Positions 1-6,553 of a DNA stretch of 29,528 bases are shown one piece after another; the stretch's first letter is position 1; every line of letters starts with the position of its first letter. A program made the translations under genes and the position numbers. This stretch comes from a virus. The notes beneath the pieces are model-generated. The model had not been told where the DNA came from and searched no databases. It saw nothing but the letters and a program-made list of their open reading frames with translations. The stretch is taken from IMG/VR virus record IMGVR_UViG_3300006920_000161, positions 1 to 29,528 of that record; one strand, given 5' to 3'.

Positions 1-35
1 AAGGTTCTCTAATTATAAAGCTTAATTAGCCTTAA

Positions 36-63
36 TTTGTATAAACAGAAAATATGATACAAT
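36..63 (+). promoter_or_regulatory. Promoter with extended -10, abutting the first gene
   Basis: An extended -10 element TGATACAAT lies at 55-63 with a weak -35 (TTTGTA) at 36-41 and a 16-bp spacer. Only six bases (AAAAGA) separate the -10 box from the ATG at 70, so the predicted transcript would start at or next to the start codon. Prediction from sequence only. Confidence 0.45.
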
Positions 64-69
64 AAAAGA

Positions 70-330
70 ATGAGGCGACACTTAATTGTTTTTGCCATTC
101 TTTTATGCTCAACGGAAGATGTCGAAATTTCGGAAGATGACTATTCTTATTTTGAAGATCCAAAAAAATTAGATACTTTAATATTTGAATATGAAACTAA
201 AAGAGTCGGAGAAATTGAAGTAACATGCCCCGAAGGCGTTCGTTGCGATAATGGCGAAGAGATAGGAGAAGATTACGAAGTCACTCCTGAATTTCAGAGT
301 ATTTTAGACGGGTTTAGTAAATACAAGTAA
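70..330 (+). CDS. Small acidic protein of unknown function
   Basis: The 86-residue product is not recognised. It opens with a short basic and hydrophobic stretch (residues 2-13, MRRHLIVFAILLC) and continues with a strongly acidic body rich in Glu and Asp, including CPEGVRCDNG near residue 53. The N-terminus looks like a weak signal or lipoprotein segment, but the residues before Cys13 (ILL) do not make a normal lipobox. There is no SD before the ATG; it sits six bases behind an extended -10 box, suggesting a leaderless message. The next gene has its own promoter-like sequence. The start is uncertain, and a gene beginning before the window cannot be excluded. Confidence 0.5.
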   Translation: MRRHLIVFAILLCSTEDVEISEDDYSYFEDPKKLDTLIFEYETKRVGEIEVTCPEGVRCDNGEEIGEDYEVTPEFQSILDGFSKYK

Positions 331-331
331 C

Positions 332-359
332 TTGCAAACGGCAAGATTTTCCCTATACT
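332..359 (+). promoter_or_regulatory. Sigma70-like promoter of the phosphoesterase gene
   Basis: TTGCAA (332-337) and TATACT (354-359) are separated by 16 bp, a good match to a housekeeping promoter. The ATG of the following gene begins six bases after the -10 box, and no SD is present between them. Confidence 0.55.
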
Positions 360-365
360 AATTAA

Positions 366-1070
366 ATGGCTTATAGTTCAGTATTAATAATTTCTGACCA
401 ACACATACCATATCAGCATTACGACATGATTAAATTTCTACGCGCTTTAAAAAAGAAATATAAGCCTGATTTAGTTATCAATATGGGTGACGAGGCGGAT
501 AAGCACGCGCTAAGTTTCCACCCCACCGATTCTGACTTATTTTCAGCAGGCGACGAGTTAAAAGAAACGATTAAATATCTCAAGGGATTGTATGATCTTT
601 TCCCAGAAATGCACATCATGGAGTCTAATCACGGCTCTATGGTCATGCGAAAGGCGAAGGCCAACGGAATACCCCTTCATTATTTTAAGAGCTATAACGA
701 CGTTTACGAGCTTCCTAAGACGTGGAAGTGGCATAATGACAAAGTAACAAGACTAAGTAACGGCCAAGACGTTTACACTTGTCATGGGAAAATTAAAGAT
801 TCCGCTAAACTTTCGCAACAGATGGCCATGAATGTCATACAGGGTCACTATCACGAATCATTTAAAATAGAATTTTGGTCGAACCCTAATAACTTATTCT
901 GGGGGATGAATGTTGGATGCTTAATTGATAATAATTCAATGGCATTTGCATATAACAAGCTTTTTCCAAAAAGACCGATAATAGGCACGGGCGTCATAAT
1001 TAACGGCTATCCGAGACTTGAGCCCATGATTCTTAATAAAAAGGGTCGATGGATTGGTCACCTTGTCTGA
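366..1070 (+). CDS. Calcineurin-like metallophosphoesterase
   Basis: The 234-residue protein carries the ordered metal-binding motifs of the calcineurin-like phosphoesterase superfamily: SDQH (Asp11, His13), GDE (Gly41-Asp42), SNHG (87-90, in the position of the usual GNHE/D), CHGK (His140) and GHYH (160-163). Such enzymes use a two-metal centre to hydrolyse phosphomonoesters or phosphodiesters. The substrate cannot be told from sequence; phage members are often small cytoplasmic enzymes of unknown target. The GN-to-SN change in the third motif keeps the metal-ligand Asn. The start is chosen because the SDQH motif falls in the first beta-strand, as expected. There is no SD, but a promoter ends six bases upstream. 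The end overlaps the next gene by 17 bases. Confidence 0.85.
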   Translation: MAYSSVLIISDQHIPYQHYDMIKFLRALKKKYKPDLVINMGDEADKHALSFHPTDSDLFSAGDELKETIKYLKGLYDLFPEMHIMESNHGSMVMRKAKANGIPLHYFKSYNDVYELPKTWKWHNDKVTRLSNGQDVYTCHGKIKDSAKLSQQMAMNVIQGHYHESFKIEFWSNPNNLFWGMNVGCLIDNNSMAFAYNKLFPKRPIIGTGVIINGYPRLEPMILNKKGRWIGHLV

Positions 1071-1302
1071 TTTAAAACTTCTCCATTTCCCAGATAAAAC
1101 AACAGACGAAAGAATGACGCAGATACTCAAAGAACTATCAAATATGGATGGAACTAATGACGAATACTATTCTGTAGACTCGTTGATAATTTGCTTAATT
1201 AATCATTTTGCAGAACTAGAAGGAAATGAGGCCTTTATGATTAATTGGGAATTAAGAAAAATACGCCTCGCAATTGAAGAATTCTACTTATATACAAACT
1301 AG
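1054..1302 (+). CDS. Small protein of unknown function
   Basis: An 82-residue product starting at TTG and overlapping the end of the phosphoesterase gene by 17 bases. AAGGG at 1041-1045 is a reasonable SD for the TTG at 1054; TTG at 1063 is an alternative in the same frame. The sequence is mostly helical and acidic, with SVDSLIICLINHFAELEGNE in the middle, and no family is recognised. It is probably co-transcribed with the phosphoesterase. Its end overlaps the end of the opposing gene by four bases. Confidence 0.55.
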   Translation: MVTLSDLKLLHFPDKTTDERMTQILKELSNMDGTNDEYYSVDSLIICLINHFAELEGNEAFMINWELRKIRLAIEEFYLYTN

Positions 1303-1538
1303 TCCAGATTCGTACTAATTTCAGGTAAGCCAAGTACCGCTCTTAATTCCATCGAAGCCGCAAGTAAATCTTCAAGACGATCGATTTCAACGCCCAACTT
1401 AAAAGCATAGGCCTTATCAGCACAAGCGTCGTCAAATTCTGCGATCATTTCAAGTTTGTAAATCTTCAATCTAAGAATAGAGATTCTTTCGGTGGTAATA
1501 TGGTCTGCATCTAAAATTTTACTTTTTGTAACTGTCAT
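1299..1538 (-). CDS. Small helical protein of unknown function (minus strand)
   Basis: A 79-residue protein on the minus strand, converging on the preceding gene with a four-base overlap of stop regions. It is predicted to be largely alpha-helical and coiled-coil-like, with Leu and Ile spaced through ISILRLKIYKLEMIAEF and LGVEIDRLEDLLAASMELRA. No SD precedes the ATG. Instead TGATACACT lies six bases upstream, the same arrangement as at positions 70 and 366. No function is assigned. Confidence 0.5.
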   Translation of the reverse strand: MTVTKSKILDADHITTERISILRLKIYKLEMIAEFDDACADKAYAFKLGVEIDRLEDLLAASMELRAVLGLPEISTNLD

Positions 1539-1544
1539 TTTTAA

Positions 1545-1553
1545 AGTGTATCA
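1545..1553 (-). promoter_or_regulatory. Extended -10 element for the minus-strand gene
   Basis: On the minus strand TGATACACT runs from 1553 to 1545, followed by six bases and the ATG at 1538. It differs by one base from TGATACAAT at 55-63. The -35 region is only a T-run, which is also the tail of the hairpin at 1571-1598. Confidence 0.35.
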
Positions 1554-1565
1554 GAAAACAGGAAT

Positions 1566-1598
1566 AAAAAAAGCCCTCAGATTGGACGCCGAGGGCTT
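1566..1598 (-). terminator. Rho-independent terminator, leftward
   Basis: Perfect 8-bp inverted repeat AAGCCCTC (1571-1578) and GAGGGCTT (1591-1598) with a 12-nt loop. The T-run follows on the minus strand (A7 at 1566-1572 on the plus strand), so it terminates leftward transcription. On the plus strand no U-tract follows. It sits between the minus-strand gene and the strong rightward promoter at 1646, and would insulate the two. Confidence 0.7.
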
Positions 1599-1645
1599 AA
1601 AATATAATAACAACATGGAATCTAAATCTTAAACTATTTTTTCAC

Positions 1646-1676
1646 TTGACACAAGCGGGGGGTGTATACATATAAT
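1646..1676 (+). promoter_or_regulatory. Strong sigma70-like promoter of the regulator/terminase operon
   Basis: Consensus TTGACA (1646-1651) and consensus TATAAT (1671-1676) with a 19-bp spacer containing a G7 run at 1657-1662 broken only at its 5' end by C. Spacing is about 2 bp longer than ideal, which can indicate a regulated promoter. The ATG at 1683 starts six bases after the -10 box. Confidence 0.7.
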
Positions 1677-1682
1677 ATTCGT

Positions 1683-2126
1683 ATGGATGAAATTGAAATA
1701 AGGCGTCATATAAAGCAACGTGCCATCTCGGAAGAAAGCGGCATGAATCGGCGGCTATTATGGATTCGGGAAAAGCTGAATATTTCATTAACGGAAGCAT
1801 CGAGAAAGACTGAGATTCCCATTTCTTCATTACACGGCTGGGAGAATTATACCCGAACTTACATGTATGAGTCTTTGATGATTCTCGTATTGTACTATAA
1901 CGAATTGTGGCAAAATCGCTTTCTTGGAGGATTTCCGAGACTTGAAGGAGTCGAGGTTGAGTATATCAGCCTAAATTTTCTTTTTATGGGAAAAGATCCA
2001 ACAATCGAAGATTTGAAACAATTTAATTCACGTATTCATGAAAGGCTAACTAAAGAACTCATGGATTTATCAATTAATTATCAAGACGCTAAACACCAGC
2101 TTGATATGTTCAAAGAGGGCGCATGA
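1683..2126 (+). CDS. XRE-family helix-turn-helix transcription regulator
   Basis: A 147-residue protein whose residues about 21-75 fit a Cro/CI-type (XRE, HTH_3) domain: MNRRLLWIREKL, then NISLTEASRKTEI (helix 2), PISSLHGWENYTR (recognition helix), and LMILVLYYNELWQN, matching the LADYFNVS-like last helix. The C-terminal part is helical and unrecognised; it may serve in dimerisation. It is the first gene behind a near-consensus promoter and its operon leads into the terminase, so a phage transcriptional switch or autoregulator is likely (inference). Start: ATG 1683 is placed six bases behind the -10 box with no SD. ATG 1743 is a credible alternative, with GGAAG eight bases upstream and the HTH beginning at once. 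Confidence 0.75.
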   Translation: MDEIEIRRHIKQRAISEESGMNRRLLWIREKLNISLTEASRKTEIPISSLHGWENYTRTYMYESLMILVLYYNELWQNRFLGGFPRLEGVEVEYISLNFLFMGKDPTIEDLKQFNSRIHERLTKELMDLSINYQDAKHQLDMFKEGA

Positions 2127-2452
2127 ACGAGAAAGAAAAAACTACACTAATCCTAGAAAATTCAGAATGGCTTTCTGGCGAATTAAGGCTATTGATTGGT
2201 CCAGATAAAGAAAGTGAAGCTATTTCACTTATGAAGCAATACGAGAGCGAAAAGGTGAGAATTTTAAAAAACCCAAATCGTGAACAAATTAGCCGAGAAT
2301 TTCCGCACGACTATGTATTGGGTGTGCTTTTAACGCATATGGGAACTAGTAAGGAAAAACTGCCCAAGATTGTAGAAAGAGCTTATCAGATGGCGAGGAT
2401 ATATTTTGACCCAGAATTAAAACCCCTCACAGTTAAAGAAGGCTTTCAATGA
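2123..2452 (+). CDS. Protein of unknown function
   Basis: A 109-residue mixed-charge, mainly helical protein, overlapping the regulator gene by ATGA with AGAGGG as SD. Features include LSGELRLLIGPDKESEAI and a C-terminal segment ending in YFDPELKPLTVKEGFQ. No family is recognised. It is translationally coupled on both sides, to the regulator upstream and to a 20-codon peptide gene downstream. Confidence 0.65.
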   Translation: MNEKEKTTLILENSEWLSGELRLLIGPDKESEAISLMKQYESEKVRILKNPNREQISREFPHDYVLGVLLTHMGTSKEKLPKIVERAYQMARIYFDPELKPLTVKEGFQ

Positions 2453-2511
2453 ACGAAATTGCACTTTATTTCGTTATCGGTTTAATAATAGGAGCTATCC
2501 TTGGCAAATAG
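2449..2511 (+). CDS. 20-residue hydrophobic membrane peptide
   Basis: A miniature gene encoding MNEIALYFVIGLIIGAILGK, essentially one transmembrane helix with a small-residue face (GxxxG-like GLIIGAILG). It overlaps the previous stop by ATGA, has AAAGAAGG as SD six bases before the ATG, and its last codons overlap the TTG start of the small terminase. Function is unknown. It could be a small membrane effector or mainly a translational-coupling leader for the terminase. Confidence 0.5.
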   Translation: MNEIALYFVIGLIIGAILGK

Positions 2512-2983
2512 TGAATTGAATGAAAGGCAGCAATTATTTTGTATTGAGTACATAAAGGACTTTAATGCAACACAAGCTTATATTAGGGCGGGTTACTCGG
2601 CTAAAACAGCAGAACAAGCCGCGTCAACAATGTTGAGAAATATTAAGGTCCAAAAAGAAATTTCGCGCCTCACAAAAAAGGTTATGGCAAAGGCCGAAAA
2701 GAAAACAGGATTAACTATTGAATCATGGCTTAAGGACCTTGAAACTATCAAAAAAAGGTGCATGACGGCAGAACCCGTTATGGAGTTTGACCGAGAAGAA
2801 AAGAAGATGGTCGAAACTGGCGAATTTAAGTTTGATTCATCTGGAGCTCTAAAGGCAAGTGACCAGCAGGGTCGATATATGGGAACTTACGAGAAAGATA
2901 ATACCAAGACAATAAAAGTTAAAACTATAGAAGATTATGTATTTGAGGAATTAATCGACTTTAATAAGGAAAGTGAAAAATGA
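2501..2983 (+). CDS. terS: Terminase small subunit
   Basis: A 160-residue protein with the Terminase_2 family signature at its N-terminus: LNERQQLFCIEYIKDFNATQ followed by AYIRAGYSAKTAEQAASTML and an LRNIKVQKEI helix, a DNA-binding helical domain. The family binds the packaging site and loads the large subunit. The centre and C-terminus (about 90-160) are acidic and variable, as usual for the oligomerisation and TerL-binding parts. Start is TTG 2501 with GGAG six bases upstream, overlapping the 20-residue peptide gene. The gene ends in an ATGA overlap. The large subunit lies 1.8 kb downstream, an unusually wide separation filled with small genes. Confidence 0.88.
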   Translation: MANSELNERQQLFCIEYIKDFNATQAYIRAGYSAKTAEQAASTMLRNIKVQKEISRLTKKVMAKAEKKTGLTIESWLKDLETIKKRCMTAEPVMEFDREEKKMVETGEFKFDSSGALKASDQQGRYMGTYEKDNTKTIKVKTIEDYVFEELIDFNKESEK

Positions 2984-3237
2984 AAGGCGAACTTGATGAA
3001 TGTAGCTATACTTATCTTGTCAACGAAAGAGAATTAAGAATGAGTAATTTAAAAGAGTTAGAAAAACATGTTAATGAACGGTGTCTAATGAAGGTCGGTC
3101 GTTTATGGGCGGAAAAGCATGCGAAAAGGGAAGAGTATCATGTATTTGACGACTGTTCCGAAAGATTTAAAGATTTTCCCGAACATCAGCCGGGCAGATA
3201 TATAGGAAAACAGATAATTTATACACTAAAGAAATAA
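2980..3237 (+). CDS. Protein of unknown function
   Basis: An 85-residue protein overlapping the small terminase gene by ATGA, with AAGGA as SD. It has one Cys near each end of its first half, His and Arg-rich stretches and an acidic middle (EEYHVFDDCSERFKDFPEHQ). No domain is recognised. Confidence 0.6.
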   Translation: MKGELDECSYTYLVNERELRMSNLKELEKHVNERCLMKVGRLWAEKHAKREEYHVFDDCSERFKDFPEHQPGRYIGKQIIYTLKK

Positions 3238-3247
3238 AGGACTTAAA

Positions 3248-3460
3248 GTGACCACTACTGCGACATGCGGACACCTTGTTGACGAGGGAATAGGCCTCTC
3301 CGTAAGTGATAGAACGAAAGAGTGGGAACCCTGTGTGGCCTATGGGATATATTGCGCAAAATGCACACTTGTTTACCATTTTGAAAAAAGGGTAGTAAAT
3401 AAAGATTTTAACGAATTAATGGAACTGTTTTCACTATTAAAAAGGATAGAAAATGACTGA
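3248..3460 (+). CDS. Small putative zinc-binding protein
   Basis: A 70-residue protein with GTG start and AAAGGA SD. CGH near residue 7 and CAKC near residues 36-39 could together form one zinc site (CxH plus CxxC, inference). The rest is helical. It overlaps the next gene by eight bases. Not assigned to a family. Confidence 0.6.
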   Translation: MTTTATCGHLVDEGIGLSVSDRTKEWEPCVAYGIYCAKCTLVYHFEKRVVNKDFNELMELFSLLKRIEND

Positions 3461-4160
3461 AGTATCAGAATTAAAGAGAATCGCAACAGAGAACAATTTA
3501 GAGTTTCATCAAAACTATGGTGAAAAGAAAATGCTTGAGGTTTTGGAGCAAGGCGGAGTTCCTGGCTTTCATCAACCAATGCCCACTGGCGGAGCAGTAG
3601 ACGCCGTTTCGAAGGAATATAAGGCACTAAGAGACACTTTTCAATCTAACACCAATGAGCGAACGAGAGAGCAACAAGTTCACTATAGAAAGCTTTTTGT
3701 TCAAAAAACCGCGCCGATTAAGAAAAGATTTCTTGAGCTTGGAGCAAAAAAAGAACTTCTCGCCGTGATGAAGTATGAAGATAAGCACAAAATGCTTCCA
3801 AAGGCCCATCAATTTCAGCTTAACAAGATGGAAGCGGAAGAATGTGAGATTTATTGTAGATGTTTTCGAGATCCAAAAGTTGCTGGACTCAGGGTGTCGG
3901 TTGAGGGCGTTTATCCATATAGGAAACATTTTGACGAAGAAAGACAATCTGATATGTATACATTCTATCCTACAGTCGTAATTGAGCCAGAAGAGCAAAT
4001 TTCTAAGCAATTGGCACGAAAGCTCGATCAAGGATTTATGCCCAGTGAGGATGATTACAGCGACCCTAAGGACCAGGTCTGGAAATTCACGCTTAGAGAA
4101 TCTGAATGGGTTAAATACTTCAAAGAAGATGACGGGAAGCAAGAGGATATCTTTTCATAA
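3453..4160 (+). CDS. Phage protein with N-terminal HeH/SAP-like helical motif
   Basis: A 235-residue protein. The first 35 residues (ELKRIATENNLEFHQNYGEK followed by KMLEVLEQGG) resemble the helix-extended-loop-helix/SAP-like motif found at ends of phage structural and DNA-associated proteins. The middle and C-terminal parts contain several aromatic and Arg-rich segments (YCRCFRDPKVAGLRVSVEGV) and an acidic end. Function is not known; its place between the terminase subunits suggests packaging or head accessory work (inference). AAGGA precedes the ATG, and the stop overlaps the next start by one base (TAATG). Confidence 0.65.
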   Translation: MTEVSELKRIATENNLEFHQNYGEKKMLEVLEQGGVPGFHQPMPTGGAVDAVSKEYKALRDTFQSNTNERTREQQVHYRKLFVQKTAPIKKRFLELGAKKELLAVMKYEDKHKMLPKAHQFQLNKMEAEECEIYCRCFRDPKVAGLRVSVEGVYPYRKHFDEERQSDMYTFYPTVVIEPEEQISKQLARKLDQGFMPSEDDYSDPKDQVWKFTLRESEWVKYFKEDDGKQEDIFS

Positions 4161-4423
4161 TGAGAGACCTAGAAGAACCAATCCTTTTTATATGCATAGC
4201 GGCTGTCATTATCACGGCCACTATACAGCTAAAGGATTATTCTATTGAACTCAGAGAGCTTGAATATGCCTATAAATCCGAACAAAGGACCATAGATGTT
4301 AAGGAAGATTTGGGAAATAAGAAGAATAAGAATAGCCATACTTACGGTATTGTTAGGGGGATTACTCGCCGCAACCTTGAACGTCGGAGTCGAAATCAAA
4401 TCAGAGATGCAAAGACTCGATGA
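4160..4423 (+). CDS. Small single-TM protein
   Basis: An 87-residue product with one N-terminal transmembrane segment (ILFICIAAVIITATIQL, about residues 8-24) then a charged helix. The last 43 codons overlap a second frame (4296-4439) with better coding character there, so the C-terminal part of this protein may not be under strong selection. Start follows the preceding stop directly (TAATG); the nearest SD-like GAGGA is 12 bases away, so reinitiation is likely. No family known. Confidence 0.45.
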   Translation: MRDLEEPILFICIAAVIITATIQLKDYSIELRELEYAYKSEQRTIDVKEDLGNKKNKNSHTYGIVRGITRRNLERRSRNQIRDAKTR

Positions 4424-4439
4424 GGTGTTTTTGAAATGA
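4296..4439 (+). CDS. 47-residue TM protein in an overlapping frame
   Basis: Codes for a basic N-terminus (MLRKIWEIRRIRI), a transmembrane helix (AILTVLLGGLLAATLNVGV) and a short amphipathic tail ending in EVFLK, a positive-inside layout. AAAGGA lies six bases before the ATG, a better SD than most neighbours have, and its stop overlaps the next ATG (ATGA). 128 bases overlap the previous gene in another frame. There is no lipobox, so this is not an Rz/Rz1 pair. Confidence 0.55.
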   Translation: MLRKIWEIRRIRIAILTVLLGGLLAATLNVGVEIKSEMQRLDEVFLK

Positions 4440-4585
4440 ATCCAAAATTACTACTCCTTGTCGCAATAGGCTATATACTAGGACAACTTTTTCTATATAT
4501 GGTATATCCAATTATTTTGGATAAGTGGATGAGGTATCGCCACCCCGAATGGTTTCTGGACTATAAACAAAAGGACGACATTTGA
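4436..4585 (+). CDS. 49-residue single-TM protein
   Basis: Starts in an ATGA overlap and encodes MNPKLLLLVAIGYILGQLFL followed by a short basic and aromatic tail (WMRYRHPEWFLDYKQ). One N-terminal transmembrane segment. It forms a run of three adjacent small membrane proteins. Function unknown. Confidence 0.55.
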   Translation: MNPKLLLLVAIGYILGQLFLYMVYPIILDKWMRYRHPEWFLDYKQKDDI

Positions 4586-4586
4586 A

Positions 4587-4817
4587 ATGAAAAATCTTGA
4601 GAAACATATAAAGAAACGAGCGAGACTCGGACTTTTTCCTTATGTCACAATGGTTCAAGGCATACCATACAAAGAGGCCAAATTAACCGTTCCTGAGACG
4701 GCAAAGGGAAGAGTCGACAATTTAGACGGAAGCGGAGTTTTTTCAACAGAATATTATAATTTCATGGTTCAGTTGTTCGCTAATCAGATAGTTCGGAATC
4801 GGAAGAAAATTAAATAA
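4587..4817 (+). CDS. Small basic protein of unknown function
   Basis: A 76-residue, strongly basic protein (start KNLEKHIKKRARLGLFPYVT, end NRKKIK) directly ahead of the large terminase, sharing one base with its start (TAATG). AAAGGA upstream may act as SD at a rather long distance. It may bind nucleic acid, judged only from charge and place. Confidence 0.6.
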   Translation: MKNLEKHIKKRARLGLFPYVTMVQGIPYKEAKLTVPETAKGRVDNLDGSGVFSTEYYNFMVQLFANQIVRNRKKIK

Positions 4818-6490
4818 TGTCCAGAATTAACCTAAATTTCGAAAAATACGCATTAAACATGATGAAGATCAAGACTAAGATGGACGGCTTACAGCAGTTT
4901 AAACTTAGAAAGTATCAGAAACGGTTTGATGCGTTTTGGGATGATATAAAAGGTCCCGTTAGAATTATCACGCTTAAGCCGAGACAGGCGGGCTGGTCGA
5001 CTTTCATAGCTGGAAAATTTGCTCATAAAATGGCGACTACCGCGAGTTATAAAGGCCTAGCAATGGCGGATAAGTCAAAGCGTACGGCTGAAATACAGAG
5101 TATATACAGTACTTTTATCGACAACTTGCCCCTTGAATTTCGACCGATGATTAGCAAGAATAACACAGAAGAAATCTTGTTTGATAATCCTAAGAAGCAA
5201 GAAAAGGGCGCAAGACCTGGATTAGGAAGTGGTTTAATTTATGAAACGGCACAAGATCCTAATGCTGGGCGGTCAGGTTCTCGCCGCTTCGCTCACCTTT
5301 CAGAAAACGCATTCTATCGTTATTATCGTGAGATCGACGAAGGTGTACAAAACTCAATCCCTATCGCTTCGGGAACTGCAATTATTAAAGAGTCGACCGC
5401 TAATGGTAGATCGGGAATCGGGAAAGGTTTTTATGACCTATGGAGCGCGGCGGAACGAGGTGAATCGATTTATAAGCCATTTTTCGTAAGTTGGTATGAA
5501 ATCGATGATTATCAGATACAAATCCCAAGAGGGTTTATCCCCACAAAAGAAGAGAGAGAGATTCTTTCTCAAAACCCGAATGTTACTCAAGCAAATCTTT
5601 CATGGAGAAGGCTTAAGCTTTTAGAGTACCTATCAGACGAAGATAATCAGTTTCTAAGCCCTGCGGAGAGGTTCAAGCAGGATTTTCCTCTTACTTCGAG
5701 TGAAGCGTTTAGACACAGTGGAGCTCCGGTATTTGATCCGGACACAGTTTCCAAGATGGTTACATTTCTCACAAGCTTTAAACCTAACAATATAGCCATA
5801 ATTGTATCCAAAAATGACCATATGATGACAAATTACATGGCGGATCTAAAGATTTTTGCACCACCGAGAAAAGGAAAGCAATATTTCATAGGTGCTGATG
5901 TTGCCGAAGGACTAGCTCAGGGTGACCATTCAAGTCTAATGATAATGGATTCTGAATATAATCAAGTAGGCTCCTGGCACGGAAAGGTTGACCCAGATGT
6001 ATTTGGCCATTTAATGATCTCTATAGGAAGGGTTTACAATAACGCCGTTTTGATTCCTGAAAAAAATAACATGGGCCACACAACAGTGACCACTATTCGG
6101 AACGAGGGCTACTATCCTTTATATACAAAAGTCAAAGAAGATAAGATCACAACGGAGCGAGTCACGGAATATGGCTGGAGAACTACTCAGAAATCTAAGC
6201 AAGAGATGCTAAATGAGGCAATTGCCAGGACGAGAGATGAGGATTGCAAGATTCTTGATATCGGATTAGTTAGAGAGATGGAAATCATTGCTCGTGGTGA
6301 TAACGGTGATGTCGATTTAAACGGCAGAGATAGGGTTGTCGCCTTCTGTTTGACATTGATAGGGATAAAGCATTACCGAACCGCCACAGTCGTCAGAACG
6401 TCTGAAAACACAGCAAAAGGCACGGGGGTAGAGCTCCAAACAGGCGGATATATTCACGGCAAAAATAAATCTGGCGATATGTTTGACTAA
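4817..6490 (+). CDS. terL: Terminase large subunit
   Basis: The DNA-packaging motor, 557 residues, normal length for the family. N-terminal ATPase: Walker A variant LKPRQAGWST (53-62), Walker B with catalytic acidic residue FAHLSE (158-163), coupling motif ESTANG (192-197). C-terminal RNase H-like nuclease: first acidic residue in IGADVAEG (Asp361), second in LIPEKNN (Glu415), third in NGRDR (Asp505). It would cleave concatemeric DNA and translocate it through the portal at 12063-14054. In this Walker A the classic GK(S/T) lysine is replaced (GWST); the basic residues lie earlier (Lys54, Arg56), as in other phage terminases. The stop codon lies inside a promoter for the next operon. Confidence 0.93.
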   Translation: MSRINLNFEKYALNMMKIKTKMDGLQQFKLRKYQKRFDAFWDDIKGPVRIITLKPRQAGWSTFIAGKFAHKMATTASYKGLAMADKSKRTAEIQSIYSTFIDNLPLEFRPMISKNNTEEILFDNPKKQEKGARPGLGSGLIYETAQDPNAGRSGSRRFAHLSENAFYRYYREIDEGVQNSIPIASGTAIIKESTANGRSGIGKGFYDLWSAAERGESIYKPFFVSWYEIDDYQIQIPRGFIPTKEEREILSQNPNVTQANLSWRRLKLLEYLSDEDNQFLSPAERFKQDFPLTSSEAFRHSGAPVFDPDTVSKMVTFLTSFKPNNIAIIVSKNDHMMTNYMADLKIFAPPRKGKQYFIGADVAEGLAQGDHSSLMIMDSEYNQVGSWHGKVDPDVFGHLMISIGRVYNNAVLIPEKNNMGHTTVTTIRNEGYYPLYTKVKEDKITTERVTEYGWRTTQKSKQEMLNEAIARTRDEDCKILDIGLVREMEIIARGDNGDVDLNGRDRVVAFCLTLIGIKHYRTATVVRTSENTAKGTGVELQTGGYIHGKNKSGDMFD

Positions 6491-6510
6491 TTAAAAAATT
6501 CTGCTAATTT
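6483..6510 (+). promoter_or_regulatory. Extended -10 promoter after terL
   Basis: TTGACT (6483-6488) and TAATTT (6505-6510) preceded by TGC (6502-6504), spacer 16 bp. It overlaps the end of terL and would start the operon of small Cys-rich and membrane genes at 6554. Confidence 0.45.
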
Positions 6511-6553
6511 ATATTCAAGGCGAAACAATAAACATTTAAAAAAGGCGTAAATT

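Noticed and set aside
1683-2126. XRE regulator as proof of a temperate phage
   Set aside because: No integrase, excisionase or attachment site is seen in the window; lytic phages also carry XRE proteins.
3627-4142. 171-codon open frame on the minus strand
   Set aside because: Lies wholly opposite the HeH-motif gene, has Phe/Leu/Ile-rich low-complexity content expected from the complement of a Lys/Glu-rich gene, and no SD.
4160-4439. Rz/Rz1 spanin pair
   Set aside because: Overlapping frames fit the layout, but the inner product has no lipobox Cys and the location is between terminase subunits.
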